From positions 1-64,000 of the forward strand of contig OZ241886.1 in assembly GCA_965203375.1 (NCBI GenBank): a stretch of 64,000 bases of DNA. Direction: 5' to 3'. Both the position numbers and the translations under genes were made by a program. Shown piece by piece: positions 36,099-44,798 of this stretch (its first letter is position 1; every line of letters begins with the position of its first letter). The notes beneath the pieces were generated by a model. The model was not told where the DNA came from. It saw only the letters and a list, made by a program, of their open reading frames with translations, and ran no database searches. This DNA is from CATQHS01 sp965203375. Its GTDB lineage: Bacteria > Actinomycetota > Acidimicrobiia > Acidimicrobiales > Aldehydirespiratoraceae.

Positions 36099-36419
36099 AT
36101 GATGGCCGTTGCTCTGATAGCTGTTGGAGTGCCGAGTCTGCTCGGAATCGCTTCGTTGGGATTGCGCAGGCGGTCACAGGCTACGTCCGCCGACAAGCGA
36201 GGCATTGCCCTTCAGACTGTGATCATCATGGTGGTGCTGCTGATCATCGCCGGAGCAGTGGCGGGAGTGCTGATCACGCGAGGCGAAGAGGCGGTCACCG
36301 ATCTTGAGAACCAAGAAATCGGTTTGACCCCCGCCAGCTTCTCATCCAAGATCCTCTGCGAGAGCGCCAACTTCAGTTGGGACGACAACCGCGCCCTCGG
36401 CTCCAAGTGCTACCAGTAG
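36099..36419 (+). CDS. Small one/two-TM protein of a Tad-like cluster (type C)
   Basis: 106 aa from ATG 36099 with GGGAGGCAGG before it. After a short first hydrophobic stretch comes DKRGIALQTVIIMVVLLIIA, like the class III leader and core helix of Flp-type pilins, then an external tail with two Cys. The tail (AVTDLENQEIGLTPASFSSK) is repeated as a separate remnant at 37600 and 40360, so this gene was once part of the amplified cassette. Part of its end is repeated at about 36449. Confidence 0.65.
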   Translation: MMAVALIAVGVPSLLGIASLGLRRRSQATSADKRGIALQTVIIMVVLLIIAGAVAGVLITRGEEAVTDLENQEIGLTPASFSSKILCESANFSWDDNRALGSKCYQ

Positions 36420-36651
36420 TCCAGCCGCAACGTCAGCCGGGCCAGCACCAGCTTCAGTAGGGACGACAACGTCTGCGCTAGTTGGGGCCGATGTCTCGAG
36501 GCATCGGCTAAAGCAGGCCGCTCGGAAACAGGGCGCGTTCCGCCCGTCACCTGAAGAAGTCGGGTCTGGCCTGGCTGGCCGGTCTGCGAGTCAGGGCCGT
36601 CCGCTGGCGGGGCAGGCGGACACGCGGGGCGAGGCTCTGCCGGTCGCCATC

Positions 36652-37020
36652 TTGTTTCTGGGGGTGCTGTTCACGATCCTGATGGGGGTGCATGTGGTGG
36701 TGGTGGCTATGGCCCGCACCGCCGTGCAGGCCGCCGCCGATGCTGCTGTCAACGCTGCACAAAACGCGGCGCCCGGTGATCGAGTGGACGAAGGCGTGCT
36801 GGCTGCCCGGCTCGCCCTGATCGCCGCCCGCAGCTCAGCCGTTGAGACCCGCCCTCCGGCGGTGGCCGTGGAGCCCGAGCGGGGCCAAGTGCAGGTCTTG
36901 GTGTTCGGCGGCACTATCTCGCCGATCTTCGGCGGAGTGGAGATCAGCGCTTTGGCCTGCGGGCCTCTCGACGACATCGCCACATCGGCTCTCAGCAGCG
37001 CCGAGGCCTGGCGATGCTGA
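36652..37020 (+). CDS. TadE-like pseudopilin, type A, copy 1
   Basis: 122 aa from TTG 36652, but homology with copy 2 extends 27 codons further, through DTRGEALPVAILFLGV. There the copy-2 start TTG corresponds to CTG at 36571, so the real start is either CTG or lost. The N-terminal helix (ILMGVHVVVVAMARTAVQAA) is TadE/TadG-like; the remainder is extracytoplasmic (VQVLVFGGTISPIFGG, LACGPLDDIATSALSS). Its stop overlaps the start of type B as ATGCTGA. Confidence 0.65.
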   Translation: MFLGVLFTILMGVHVVVVAMARTAVQAAADAAVNAAQNAAPGDRVDEGVLAARLALIAARSSAVETRPPAVAVEPERGQVQVLVFGGTISPIFGGVEISALACGPLDDIATSALSSAEAWRC

Positions 37021-37565
37021 GACTCCGGCCGCAACCGGCTTGTCGCTGCCTGCTTGGAACTGCCGCCCCCTGCACGGGTACACGCCGCGGCGGCGAGGGG
37101 GGCTCGGGCACTGCTATCGGGGTGGCGATGATGTTCCCGATGTTGATGCTGGTGATCATCCTCATCCAGATGTTGTCCGACACCACCCGGTCCGAGCAGG
37201 CGCTGCAGGCTGTCGCCAACCGGGCCGCTCGGACCGCCGCGCTGTGCTGCTACCGGGTGGACGGCACCGACGGCGCGGTGGCGGTGGTGCGGGCCGGGCT
37301 GGAGAGCGTGACCAGCGCCGCCGCGGGCAACCGGATCTATTGCAACAACGACATGGCCGGCACCGCCCGCGTCGTCTTCATCGATGTGGACGACAGCGAG
37401 GTCACCTCCGGCCCGGTGCCGCCGGGGGGCACGGCCTATGTGTTTTTGACCTGCCGAATTCCGCCCCAGATCATCGGCGGCTTCGGCATCCCCGCCCTCG
37501 ACGCCGAACGCTTGCTGGTGGGGGCGGCCACCATCGACCCCTTCCGCTCCCGCTCCGGCACCTGA
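37014..37565 (+). CDS. TadE-like pseudopilin, type B, copy 1
   Basis: 183 aa. A basic N-terminus precedes GSGTAIGVAMMFPMLMLVII, the TadE helix, then EQALQAVANRAARTAALCCY and an external domain with GNRIYCNNDMAG and a conserved end DPFRSRSGT. Three Cys may form disulfides. Overlaps copy A1 by 7 bp, so the two are translated together and may form a heterodimer of minor pilins. Confidence 0.72.
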   Translation: MLRLRPQPACRCLLGTAAPCTGTRRGGEGGSGTAIGVAMMFPMLMLVIILIQMLSDTTRSEQALQAVANRAARTAALCCYRVDGTDGAVAVVRAGLESVTSAAAGNRIYCNNDMAGTARVVFIDVDDSEVTSGPVPPGGTAYVFLTCRIPPQIIGGFGIPALDAERLLVGAATIDPFRSRSGT

Positions 37566-37599
37566 CCCCGCCGCCCGCGCCCGAGCCCGCCACTCAGCG

Positions 37600-37726
37600 A
37601 GACACTGCCGTCACCGATCTCGAGAGACAGGACGTCACTCAAAGTCCGAGCAGCTTCTCAACCGAGATTCTCTGTAGAGCCGCTGGCTGCACTTGGGCTG
37701 GGGCCACTCCCTCCTGCCAGTCGTAG
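37600..37726 (+). pseudogene. Type C tail remnant
   Basis: The frame ending at TAG 37724 reads AVTDLERQDVTQSPSSFSTE then ILCRAAGCTWAGATPSCQS, homologous to the last 38 residues of the gene at 36099. The membrane helix and start are missing. It marks the boundary of one amplified unit. Confidence 0.65.
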
Positions 37727-37799
37727 GGTCCGCGGTCGCGGCACACCAGCCCAGCAGGTCGTTCAGTCGGGTTGCGGCCTCTCGCCTATGTGAGAGGTC

Positions 37800-38258
37800 T
37801 TGGCTGAATCCAGCGCATCCGCCGTGAGCCGGTCCCGCCCGCTGAGAGGGCGGGCTGACACGCGGGGCGAGGTTCTGCCGGTCGCCATCTTGTTCTTGGG
37901 GGTGATCTTCACCATCCTGATCGGGGTGCATGTGATGGTGGTGGCCATTGCCCGCACCGCGGTGCAGGCTGCCGCGGACGCCGCTGTCAACGCCGCTCAG
38001 GTCGCAGCCCCCGGCGACCGGGCAGACGAGGGGGTGCTGGCGGCCCGGATCGCTTTGGCCGCGGCCCGCAGCTCGATCATCGAGACCCGCACGCCGGCGG
38101 TGGCCGTGGAGCCCGAGCGGGGCCAGGTGCAGGTCTTGGTGTTCGGCGGCATCATCTCGCCGGTCTTCGGGGGGGTGGAGCTCAGCGCCCGGGCTTGTGG
38201 CCCCCTCGACGACATCGCCACCTCGGCTCTCAGCAACGCCGCGGCCTGGCAATGCTGA
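37800..38258 (+). CDS. TadE-like pseudopilin, type A, copy 2
   Basis: 152 aa, TTG start. Basic N-terminus (RPLRGRADTRGEVLP), TadE helix (AILFLGVIFTILIGVHVMVV), AAADAAVNAAQ helix, then VFGGIISPVFGGVELSARAC. This is the most complete A copy. Its stop overlaps B2. Confidence 0.72.
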   Translation: MAESSASAVSRSRPLRGRADTRGEVLPVAILFLGVIFTILIGVHVMVVAIARTAVQAAADAAVNAAQVAAPGDRADEGVLAARIALAAARSSIIETRTPAVAVEPERGQVQVLVFGGIISPVFGGVELSARACGPLDDIATSALSNAAAWQC

Positions 38259-38803
38259 GGCTCCGGCTGCGGCCTGCTCGTCGCTGCCTGCTTGGGGCTG
38301 CCGCCGCCCGCATGGGCTCACGTCGCCGCGGCGCGCACGGCTCGGGCACCGCAGTCGGGGTGGCGATGATGTTCCCGGTGCTGATGATGGTGATCGTTCT
38401 CATCCAGATGCTCTCTGACACCACCCGAGCCGAGCAGGCGCTGCAGGCCACCGCCAACCGGGCAGCCCGGGTCGCCGCTTTGTGCTGCTACCGGGTGGAC
38501 GGCGCCGGCGGCGCGGCGGCGACGGTGAGAGCCGGGCTTGAAAGCGTGACCGACGCAACCGCGGGCAACCGCATCTACTGCAACAACGACCTGGCCTCCG
38601 ACGCCAACGTCGTGTTCATCGACGTGGACGACAGCGAAGTCACCACCGGACCGGTGCCGCCGGGAGGCACGGCCTATGTGTTTTTGACCTGCCGAATCCC
38701 CCCTCAGGTGATCGGCGGTTTCGGCCTCCCCTTCATCGACGCCGAGCGCCTGCTGGTGGGCGTGGCCACCATCGACCCCTTCCGCTCCCGCTCCGGCACC
38801 TGA
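38252..38803 (+). CDS. TadE-like pseudopilin, type B, copy 2
   Basis: 183 aa, the same length as copy 1 and about 85-90% alike by eye. ATG overlaps the A2 stop (ATGCTGA). TadE helix GVAMMFPVLMMVIVLIQML and ending DPFRSRSGT are intact. Confidence 0.72.
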   Translation: MLRLRLRPARRCLLGAAAARMGSRRRGAHGSGTAVGVAMMFPVLMMVIVLIQMLSDTTRAEQALQATANRAARVAALCCYRVDGAGGAAATVRAGLESVTDATAGNRIYCNNDLASDANVVFIDVDDSEVTTGPVPPGGTAYVFLTCRIPPQVIGGFGLPFIDAERLLVGVATIDPFRSRSGT

Positions 38804-38900
38804 CCCCGCCGCCGCGCCCCCGCCGGGGCCGGTTGCCCCGCGCTCGTCGCCCCGCCCGGGCCGAACTATCTGGCTTGTCGGCCGCGGGTGGAGCTTTCCA

Positions 38901-39431
38901 CTAGGGGCAGAAGACAGTTCGAATCTGCAGGTAGGCGGCGAAGCGGTCAGGGGCTCTGACATCCGCGTCCGCGATCACCAGGAACCGGCGATTGTCGCCC
39001 GCCGGTTCGCTGTGGCTCATGCTGTGCCGTCGGCCGCCTGGCTCGGCTTCGGGGGACAGCTCCTGGAACTGGGCGAGGTCGCGTTCGATCACGCCCGCGT
39101 GGGCTTTGATCCCGTCCGCGAGCCGGGTCAAGCACAACGCCTGCCCCTCTGGACCCGTCCCGGCGAGAGAGGCCCCGGTGTTGCCTATCCCGATGCCTGT
39201 CCCCCACAGGAGCCCGCCGCCGCGGTTGTCGAACGCGTCGAGCAGAGCCGGCACGCCGTCGGGGGAAGGCGCCTCCTCGCCCTCGCAGCCCGCCGAGGGG
39301 TGCGGCTCGCCCAGGTCCACCCGCACCCCGTTGTTTCTCATCCTGGTCAGCAGCGACCGGTCCTCGTGGAAGCAGCCGCGCAGCCGCCCGCGGGCGGCTT
39401 TGAGCATCTCCCTCATGGCGATGCCCATCAC
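38901..39431 (-). CDS. Unknown protein D, copy 1
   Basis: 176 aa, GTG or ATG start. No domain that I recognise. It has a basic amphipathic N-terminus (REMLKAARGRLRGCFHEDRS), a Gly-rich middle (GGGLLWGTGIGIGNTGAS) and a C-terminal part with FLVIADADVRAPDRFAAYLQ. It is convergent with B2 and separated by 97 bp. A near-identical but frameshifted copy is at 43710. The upstream edge near 39431 meets truncated A3, so it may itself be cut. Confidence 0.5.
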   Translation of the reverse strand: MMGIAMREMLKAARGRLRGCFHEDRSLLTRMRNNGVRVDLGEPHPSAGCEGEEAPSPDGVPALLDAFDNRGGGLLWGTGIGIGNTGASLAGTGPEGQALCLTRLADGIKAHAGVIERDLAQFQELSPEAEPGGRRHSMSHSEPAGDNRRFLVIADADVRAPDRFAAYLQIRTVFCP

Positions 39432-39496
39432 CCCGGCGAACGTCTGCCCGGGCCTGGGCTCTTCTAAGGCCGGGAAAGGGCCTGCTTGTCGGATCG

Positions 39497-39709
39497 TTTC
39501 AGCTTGCCTTGGCAGCCGCCGCCGGTTCGGTCGTTGAGACCCGCCCGCCGGCGGTGGCCGTGGAAGAAGACCGGGGCCAGGTGCGGGCCTTGGTGTTCGG
39601 CGGCGCCATCTCGCCGGTCTTCGGCGGAGTGGAAATCAGCGCCCTGGCCTGCGGCCCCCTCGACGACATCGCCGCCTCGGCTCTCAGCAGCGAGGCCCGG
39701 CAGTGCTGA
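39497..39709 (+). pseudogene. Type A, copy 3, 5' truncated
   Basis: Homology to A2 starts at ALAAA...ETRPPAVAVE, codon 88 onward; the TadE helix is missing. The stop TGA is kept and overlaps the B3 start region. Confidence 0.75.
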
Positions 39710-40251
39710 GGCTCCGGCTGCGGTCCGCCCGCCGCCGCTCGCTTCGGGCCCGCCGCCGCACCCTCCGGCCCCGGCCCCGGCGAGCACGGCTCAGGCGCCG
39801 CTATCGGGGTGGCGATGATGTTCCCGATGCTGATGATGGCGATCGCCCTCACCCAGATGCCGTCTGACACCACCCGCTCCGAGCAGGCGCCGCAGGCCGC
39901 CGCCAACCGGGCCGCCCGGACCGCCGCTCTGTGCTGCTATCGGATCGACGGCGCCGGCGGGGCGGCGGCGACGGTGAGAGCCGGGCTGGAGAGCGTGACC
40001 AGCGCAGCCGCGGCAACCGGATCTACTGCAACAACGACATGGCCGGCGACGCCAGCGTCTTCTTCATCGACGTCTCCGACAACGTGGTCACCACCGGCGC
40101 GGTGCCGCCAGGGGGCACGGCCCACGTGTTCTTGACCCGCCGAATCCCGCCCCAGATCATCGGCGGCCTCGGCATCCCCGCCCTCGACGCCGAACGCCTC
40201 CTGGTGGGCGCAGCCGCCATCGACCCGTTCCGCTCCCGCTCCGGCGCCTGA
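39703..40251 (+). pseudogene. Type B, copy 3, frameshifted
   Basis: The start is GTG instead of ATG. The frame shifts at least twice: in the N-terminal Arg-rich part and at about 40015, where one G of GCGGGCAACCGG is missing. The rest (GGLGIPALDAERLLVG, ending DPFRSRSGA) is still clear. Confidence 0.8.
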
Positions 40252-40359
40252 CCCCGCCGGGGGGCGCCCGCGCCCCGCCACTCGGCGGGATGCTGCCGTC
40301 GCCACCCCGGAGTGGGCGAGCATCGCGGCGCCTTCGTCCCCAAGCCTCATCGCTCGGCG

Positions 40360-40487
40360 GGACACTGCCGTCACCGGTCTCGAGAGACGGGGCGTCACTC
40401 GAAGTCCGGGCAGCTTCTCAACCGGGGATTCTCTGTAGGGCCGCCGGCTGCGCTTGGGCTGGGGCCGCTCCCTCCTGCCCGCCGCAG
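40360..40487 (+). pseudogene. Type C tail, decayed
   Basis: DNA aligns with 37600-37726 throughout. The frame is broken, and the former stop TAG reads CAG. Confidence 0.7.
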
Positions 40488-40560
40488 GGTCCGCGGTCGC
40501 GGCACATCAGCCCAGCAGGCCGCTCAGCCGGGTTGCGGCCTCTCGCCCGTGTGAGAGGTC

Positions 40561-41021
40561 TTGGCTGAATCCGGCGCATCCGCCGTGAGCCGGTCCCGCC
40601 CGCTGAGAGGGCGGGCCGGCACGCGGGGCGAGGCTCTGGCGGTCGCCGTCTTGTTCTTGGGGGTGATCTTCACCATCTTTGATCGGGGTGCATGCGATGG
40701 CGGCGGCCACCGCCCGCACCGCCGTGCAGGCCGCCGCGGACGCCGCCGCCGGCGCCGCCCAGATCACAGCCCCCAGCGACCGGGCAAACGAGGGCGCGCC
40801 GGCCGCCCGGATCGCTTCGGCCCGCAGCCCGCAGCCCGATCATCAAGACCCGCCCCCCCGGCGACGGCGGAGCCCGAGCGGAGCCAAGCGCAGATCCTGG
40901 CGTTCGACGGCATCATCTCGCCAGCCTTCGGCGGGAGCAGAGCTCAGCGCCCGGGCCTGCGGCCCCCTCGACGACACCACCACCCTCGGCTCCCAGCAAC
41001 GCCGCGGCCCGGCAACGCCGA
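40561..41021 (+). pseudogene. Type A, copy 4, decayed by T->C changes and a frameshift
   Basis: Begins like A2 (TTGGCTGAATCCGGCGCATC) and aligns over its full length. An extra T at about 40679 (ATCTTTGATC for ATCCTGATC) breaks the frame. Many sites differ as T->C, and the stop TGA became CGA (41019-41021). Confidence 0.8.
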
Positions 41022-41325
41022 GGCACCGGCCGCGGCCCGCCCGCCGCCGCTCGCTTCGGGCCGCCGCCGCCCGCAGAGGCTCACGCCGCCGCGGCGAGGG
41101 CGGCACGGGCGCCGCCGTCGGGGCGGCGATGACGTTCCCGGCGCTGATGCCGGTGATCATCCTCACCCAGATGCTCTCTGACACCCGAGCCAAGCAGGCG
41201 CCGCAAGCTGTCGCCAACCGGACAGCCCGGGTCGCCGCACTGTGCTGCTACCAGATCGACGGCACCAGCGGGGCGGCAGCGACAGTGCGAGCCGAGCTGG
41301 AAAGAGCAACCGACGCCGCCGGGGG
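41015..41325 (+). pseudogene. Type B, copy 4, 3' truncated
   Basis: The start ATG became ACG (41015-41017) and ATGTTCCCGGTG became ACGTTCCCGGCG. Homology to B1/B2 ends near 41325, before GNRIYC. Confidence 0.8.
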
Positions 41326-41401
41326 GAAACGAGCCCACGTTCTCGGCCGTCTCGCTGTTGGCAGAGGCAGCGACGGCGAGGCATGGCACACTGGAGGGAT
41401 C

Positions 41402-41614
41402 ATGAACGTCACGGCAGCAAGCGCGGTCGCCGCCTCCAGGCCAGCGGCGTCATCGCCCGGCGGCGACCAGGCGGCCTCCGGCCGGGCATCCGTCACAACA
41501 GCCTGCGGCGGCAAGGAAGCAGCACGGATGATCTCCCAAGGCGCGCAGAGCCTGGGAATGATCATTGCTCTGCTGACCTCCGGCGGACTGTTTCTTGTGA
41601 TTCTCGCTCACTAG
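41402..41614 (+). CDS. Small single-TM protein
   Basis: 70 aa. GGAGG lies 5 bases before the ATG. A polar Ala/Ser-rich N-terminus is followed by one helix, GMIIALLTSGGLFLVILAH, at the very C-terminus. It is 22 bp upstream of the DUF6338-like gene and may be co-transcribed with it. Function unknown. Confidence 0.55.
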   Translation: MNVTAASAVAASRPAASSPGGDQAASGRASVTTACGGKEAARMISQGAQSLGMIIALLTSGGLFLVILAH

Positions 41615-41636
41615 CAAGGAACAAGGGGCAAGCGAT

Positions 41637-42347
41637 ATGGGATGGGTTACGGGACTGATAATTTTAATTTCAACTGGTGGGGCGGGGTTTATTTGGACGT
41701 TTGAAAGACATGTTCCAAGCTTCCGCCAACATCTACCTGATCGAATCCATAAGCTGATCTATAGCAGCCTGATATTTGCAGTTCTCTATTCGTGGCCAAT
41801 ATACCTGGTATACACTTATTACGTATCGCCCGACAATCGCCTTACATGGGGGGTGTGGCTAGGGCTGATAATGGCTGTAGTATTACCGCCTGTTCTGGGT
41901 GAGGTTGTAGGGATCTTTTGGGACAATATCCGCTCATACTGGGAACTAATACTCTATAAGGTATTCAAGCATAGACAGGAATGGCGTCCTCATATCCCCA
42001 CGGGCTTTGATTATGTTATCCGCTCATTGGTGAACCGACGAAAGTTGCGTCCGCTTGTTGTGATCCGCTTCACAGATACAGCAGGGGATAAGCCGTATCT
42101 TGTAATAGGACATCTGCTCCACGCTTCGTCGACGCCTAACCCGCAAGATATTTACCTAAATCCAATCTATTTCCTCGGGCCAGAAGAGAAGATATCGCAC
42201 AAGAACGTAATCTTAGATAAGCAAGATGAAGGATGCCTGATCAGCTATAAGGACGTCATATACACGAGGATCTTATTGCCCGAACCTCAGACAGACTCTT
42301 TCACGCACAGTCAACAATCCATGGGAAGGGAATTGCACAATGCCTAG
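41637..42347 (+). CDS. DUF6338-like membrane protein
   Basis: 236 aa. Two to three N-terminal spans (VTGLIILISTGGAGFIWTF; LIYSSLIFAVLYSWPIYLVY; WLGLIMAVVLPPVLGEVVG), then a soluble domain with LVVIRFTDTAGDKPYLVIG and DIYLNPIYFLGPEEKI, the layout of DUF6338 proteins. The stop overlaps the next start as ATGCCTAG. AT-rich. A remnant of a second copy lies at 42560. Confidence 0.62.
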   Translation: MGWVTGLIILISTGGAGFIWTFERHVPSFRQHLPDRIHKLIYSSLIFAVLYSWPIYLVYTYYVSPDNRLTWGVWLGLIMAVVLPPVLGEVVGIFWDNIRSYWELILYKVFKHRQEWRPHIPTGFDYVIRSLVNRRKLRPLVVIRFTDTAGDKPYLVIGHLLHASSTPNPQDIYLNPIYFLGPEEKISHKNVILDKQDEGCLISYKDVIYTRILLPEPQTDSFTHSQQSMGRELHNA

Positions 42348-42525
42348 AAGTCCAAGCGAACAACGACCAACCCGGAGCCGCCATAAAAGGTCCTTTGAGT
42401 ACTGGGGCGGCCAAAATGGCAAACCGCCAGATCAGATAGAAGTCTCTGATAACCTTCAACGGATCACTCCCGTGCCGTCTATCATGGAGGAATCCGACAC
42501 ACCAGAACCTACCAGCGACGCCTGA
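42340..42525 (+). CDS. Small polar protein coupled to the DUF6338-like gene
   Basis: 61 aa. It opens MPRSPSEQRPTRSRHKRSFE and has GGQNGKPPDQIEVSDNL; unstructured in appearance. Overlaps the upstream gene by 8 bp. A paralogue with the same overlap is at 42759. Confidence 0.6.
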   Translation: MPRSPSEQRPTRSRHKRSFEYWGGQNGKPPDQIEVSDNLQRITPVPSIMEESDTPEPTSDA

Positions 42526-42559
42526 TAATTCAGCCAGATCGGCCGCGACGCTCGGCGGC

Positions 42560-42766
42560 CGCCCAAGATATGCAGCGGCGAGTCCTCATCCATTAGATAT
42601 CTATCTGAAGCCGGTGTTCTTCCACGGAACTAAGGAACTGTTGGCAGCCCGCGTGGGTGGCGATACACCTTATCTAGAACGTCAAGGACATGGTGTTCTA
42701 GTCCGATATGAGGATGTGTTGTTTACTATCGTATTGATCTCAGAAGAGGAGGAATCAAATGCCTAG
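42560..42766 (+). pseudogene. C-terminal remnant of a second DUF6338-like gene
   Basis: The frame reads PHPLDIYLKPVFFHGTKELL ... GHGVLVRYEDVLFTIVLI and ends at TAG 42764-42766, matching the end of the gene at 41637. The membrane part is gone, but the 8-bp overlap with the following small gene is retained. Confidence 0.7.
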
Positions 42767-42959
42767 AAACCGCACTAGAAACGAAGCAGCCGGGGTGGTC
42801 AGGACTGAGGGCCCTCCTGGATATTTATGGCCAGAGTATAACGGCCCTGACAGAATCCGGGTGCCTGACGCCATACTCTCGTGGCTTGATTCTTCGCCTC
42901 AAGGTGACAATTCCGGTGACGACTCCAACTCTCAGCAGGCATCAAAAAACGAGAAGTGA
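42759..42959 (+). CDS. Small polar protein, paralogue of 42340
   Basis: 66 aa. MPRNRTRNEAAGVVRTEGPP and GPDRIRVPDAILSWL align with the first paralogue (KPPDQIEVSDNL). GAAGAGGAGG precedes the ATG, so it may still be translated. Confidence 0.55.
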   Translation: MPRNRTRNEAAGVVRTEGPPGYLWPEYNGPDRIRVPDAILSWLDSSPQGDNSGDDSNSQQASKNEK

Positions 42960-43171
42960 AGGAATCAACAAACCGGGTGCAAGACAGTAAGTCGAGGCCC
43001 TGCTGGATGTCGTTAAGATGATTGCTGAAGAGGCAAGCGATTATGCTTATTCCTGTCAATTTCTGTGTTCGCTCTTTGGCGAGCCTCTTGACACGGGTTT
43101 CTTGATAAGCCATTGACGTCAGCCCCAGAGGGGCTTACAGCAGCGAGCACAGCTCGGGCACCGCTGTTGGG

Positions 43172-43615
43172 GTGGCGATGATGTTCCCGGTGCTGATGAT
43201 GGTGATTGTGCTCATCCAGATGCTGTCCGACACCACTCGTTCCGAGCAGGCGCTGCAGGCCGTCGCCAACCGGGCCGCCCGGGTCGCCGCTTTGTGTTGT
43301 TATCAGATCGACGGCGCCGGCGGGGCGGCGGCGACGGTGCGGGCCGGGCTGGAGAGAGTGACCGACGCAACCGCGGGCAACCGCATCTACTGCAACAACG
43401 ACATGGCCGGCGACGCCAGCGTCGTGTTCATCGACGTTTCCGACAATGTGGTCGCCACCGGCGCGGTGCCGCCAGGGGGAACGGCCTACGTGTTCTTGAC
43501 CTGCCGGATCCCGCCCCAGATCATCGGCGGCTTCGGCATCCCCGCCCTTGATGCCGAGCGCCTGCTGGTGGGCGCGGCCACCATCGACCCCTTCCGCTCC
43601 CGCTCCGGCACCTAA
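43172..43615 (+). pseudogene. Type B, copy 5, 5' truncated
   Basis: Homology to B2 starts near 43147 (AGCTCGGGCACCGCTG); the Arg-rich N-terminus is replaced by unrelated DNA. From GTG 43172 a 147-aa frame with the whole TadE helix and external domain stays open, so a shortened product is possible. Confidence 0.6.
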
Positions 43616-43709
43616 CCCCCACCCCCCACAGGGGGGGCCGGTTGCCCCGCGCTCGTCGCCCCGCCCGAGCCGAACTATCTGGCTTGTCGGCCGCGGGCGG
43701 AGCTTTCCA

Positions 43710-44122
43710 CTAGGGGCAGAAGACAGTTCGAATCTGCAGGTAGGCGGCGAAGCGGTCAGGGGCTCTGACATCCGCGTCCGCGATCACCAGGAACCGGCGA
43801 TTGTCGCCCGCCGGTTCGCTGTGGCTCATGCTATGCCGTCGGCCGCCTGGCTCGGCTTCGGGGGACAGCTCCTGGAACTGGGCGAGGTCGCGCTCGATCA
43901 CGTCCGCGTGGGCTTTGATCCCGTCCGCGAGCCGGGTCAAGCACAACGCCTGCCCCTCTGGACCCGTCCCGGCGAGAGAGGCCCCGGCGTTGCCTATCCC
44001 GATGCTTGTCCCCCACAGGAGCCCGCCGCCGCCGCCGCCGCGGTTGTCGAACGCGTCGACCGGGGCCGGCACGCCGTCGGGGGAAAGGCGCCTCCTCGCC
44101 CTCGTAGCCCGCCGAGGGGTGC
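43710..44122 (-). pseudogene. Unknown protein D, copy 2, frameshifted
   Basis: Nearly identical to 38901-39310. One extra A at about 44085 (GGGGGAAAGGCG) shifts the frame, and the homology ends near 44122. An in-frame expansion of a GCC/CCG run adds Gly codons near 44030. Confidence 0.75.
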
Positions 44123-44234
44123 GGTCTGAGGATGCCCCGCCGTCTGACCGCCCGTGAGCGAATCGAGGCGTCGATCCCAGAGGCCGACTTCTAGAGCCGA
44201 TTCTGGGGCCGCTCCGATCAGCGGCAGGCCCGGG

Positions 44235-44369
44235 TCATTGGAGCGGCAGCCGTCCGTGTTCGTTGGCGAATGCCTCGCTCAAAGCTTCCTGCCCGGCCGC
44301 CTGTGCCGCGCTCAGGGCCCGCTCGGCGGCGGCCCAGTCGGTGATCCAGTCTTTGTTGTCGGCGCGCAT
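44235..44369 (-). pseudogene. Short C-terminal ORF
   Basis: On the minus strand MRADNKDWITDWAAAERALS runs to HGRLPLQ and stop. A stop lies close upstream, so it is a remnant or a very small gene (44 aa). Confidence 0.35.
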
Positions 44370-44405
44370 CCCCGAGATCGTTCCCGCTAGCTGAGACTCC
44401 TCTTA

Positions 44406-44603
44406 ATCCTCTAGTTCTAGATCAGCCCAAGCCTGACCGCTCGGCCCAAGTACATGCTTTTCAAAAGCTTCCTTGACGGCACGATCTATGGATTCTTGTC
44501 GCCTATTGGTCTTAATTAGGGACGATATTTGGTTATGCGTCTCTTATCGACAATGCGTCTTTCTATTGTGCTGGTGAGCACAGTATGCTGACCGAGGTTG
44601 AGA
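44406..44603 (-). pseudogene. Frameshifted continuation of the 64-aa gene
   Basis: The minus strand, in shifted frames, reads KEKLTDLNLGQHTVLTSTIE then LIKTNRRQESIDRAVKEAFE ending ADLELED. With the preceding 64 aa this would form one protein of about 130 aa, broken by two frameshifts. Confidence 0.4.
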
Positions 44604-44798
44604 TCAGTCAGTTTCTCTTTGGCTTGACGTCCGATTCTCTGCTTCTTTCACGGCCTGCTCAAATATCTCTGCAGCAATACGCCGACCGAAAGCCCGCGGA
44701 TCCTCGTGCGGTGTATCCTTAGGTATCTTATTCCTTTGGATAACTTTAGCAAGCCCCCGGAACTCTTGACGGAATGACTCTTCAGGTACTTGAGACAT
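44604..44798 (-). CDS. Small charged protein downstream of the Ntn-like gene
   Basis: 64 aa. GGGAGG lies 7 bases before the ATG. It overlaps the upstream gene by 17 bp, so the two are coupled. Charged helices (IAAEIFEQAVKEAENR), no known motif. Possibly only the N-terminal half of a longer protein. Confidence 0.55.
   Translation of the reverse strand: MSQVPEESFRQEFRGLAKVIQRNKIPKDTPHEDPRAFGRRIAAEIFEQAVKEAENRTSSQRETD

Noticed and set aside
44154..44390. 78-aa + strand ORF
   Set aside because: Low-complexity frame; the minus strand shows a more protein-like frame here.
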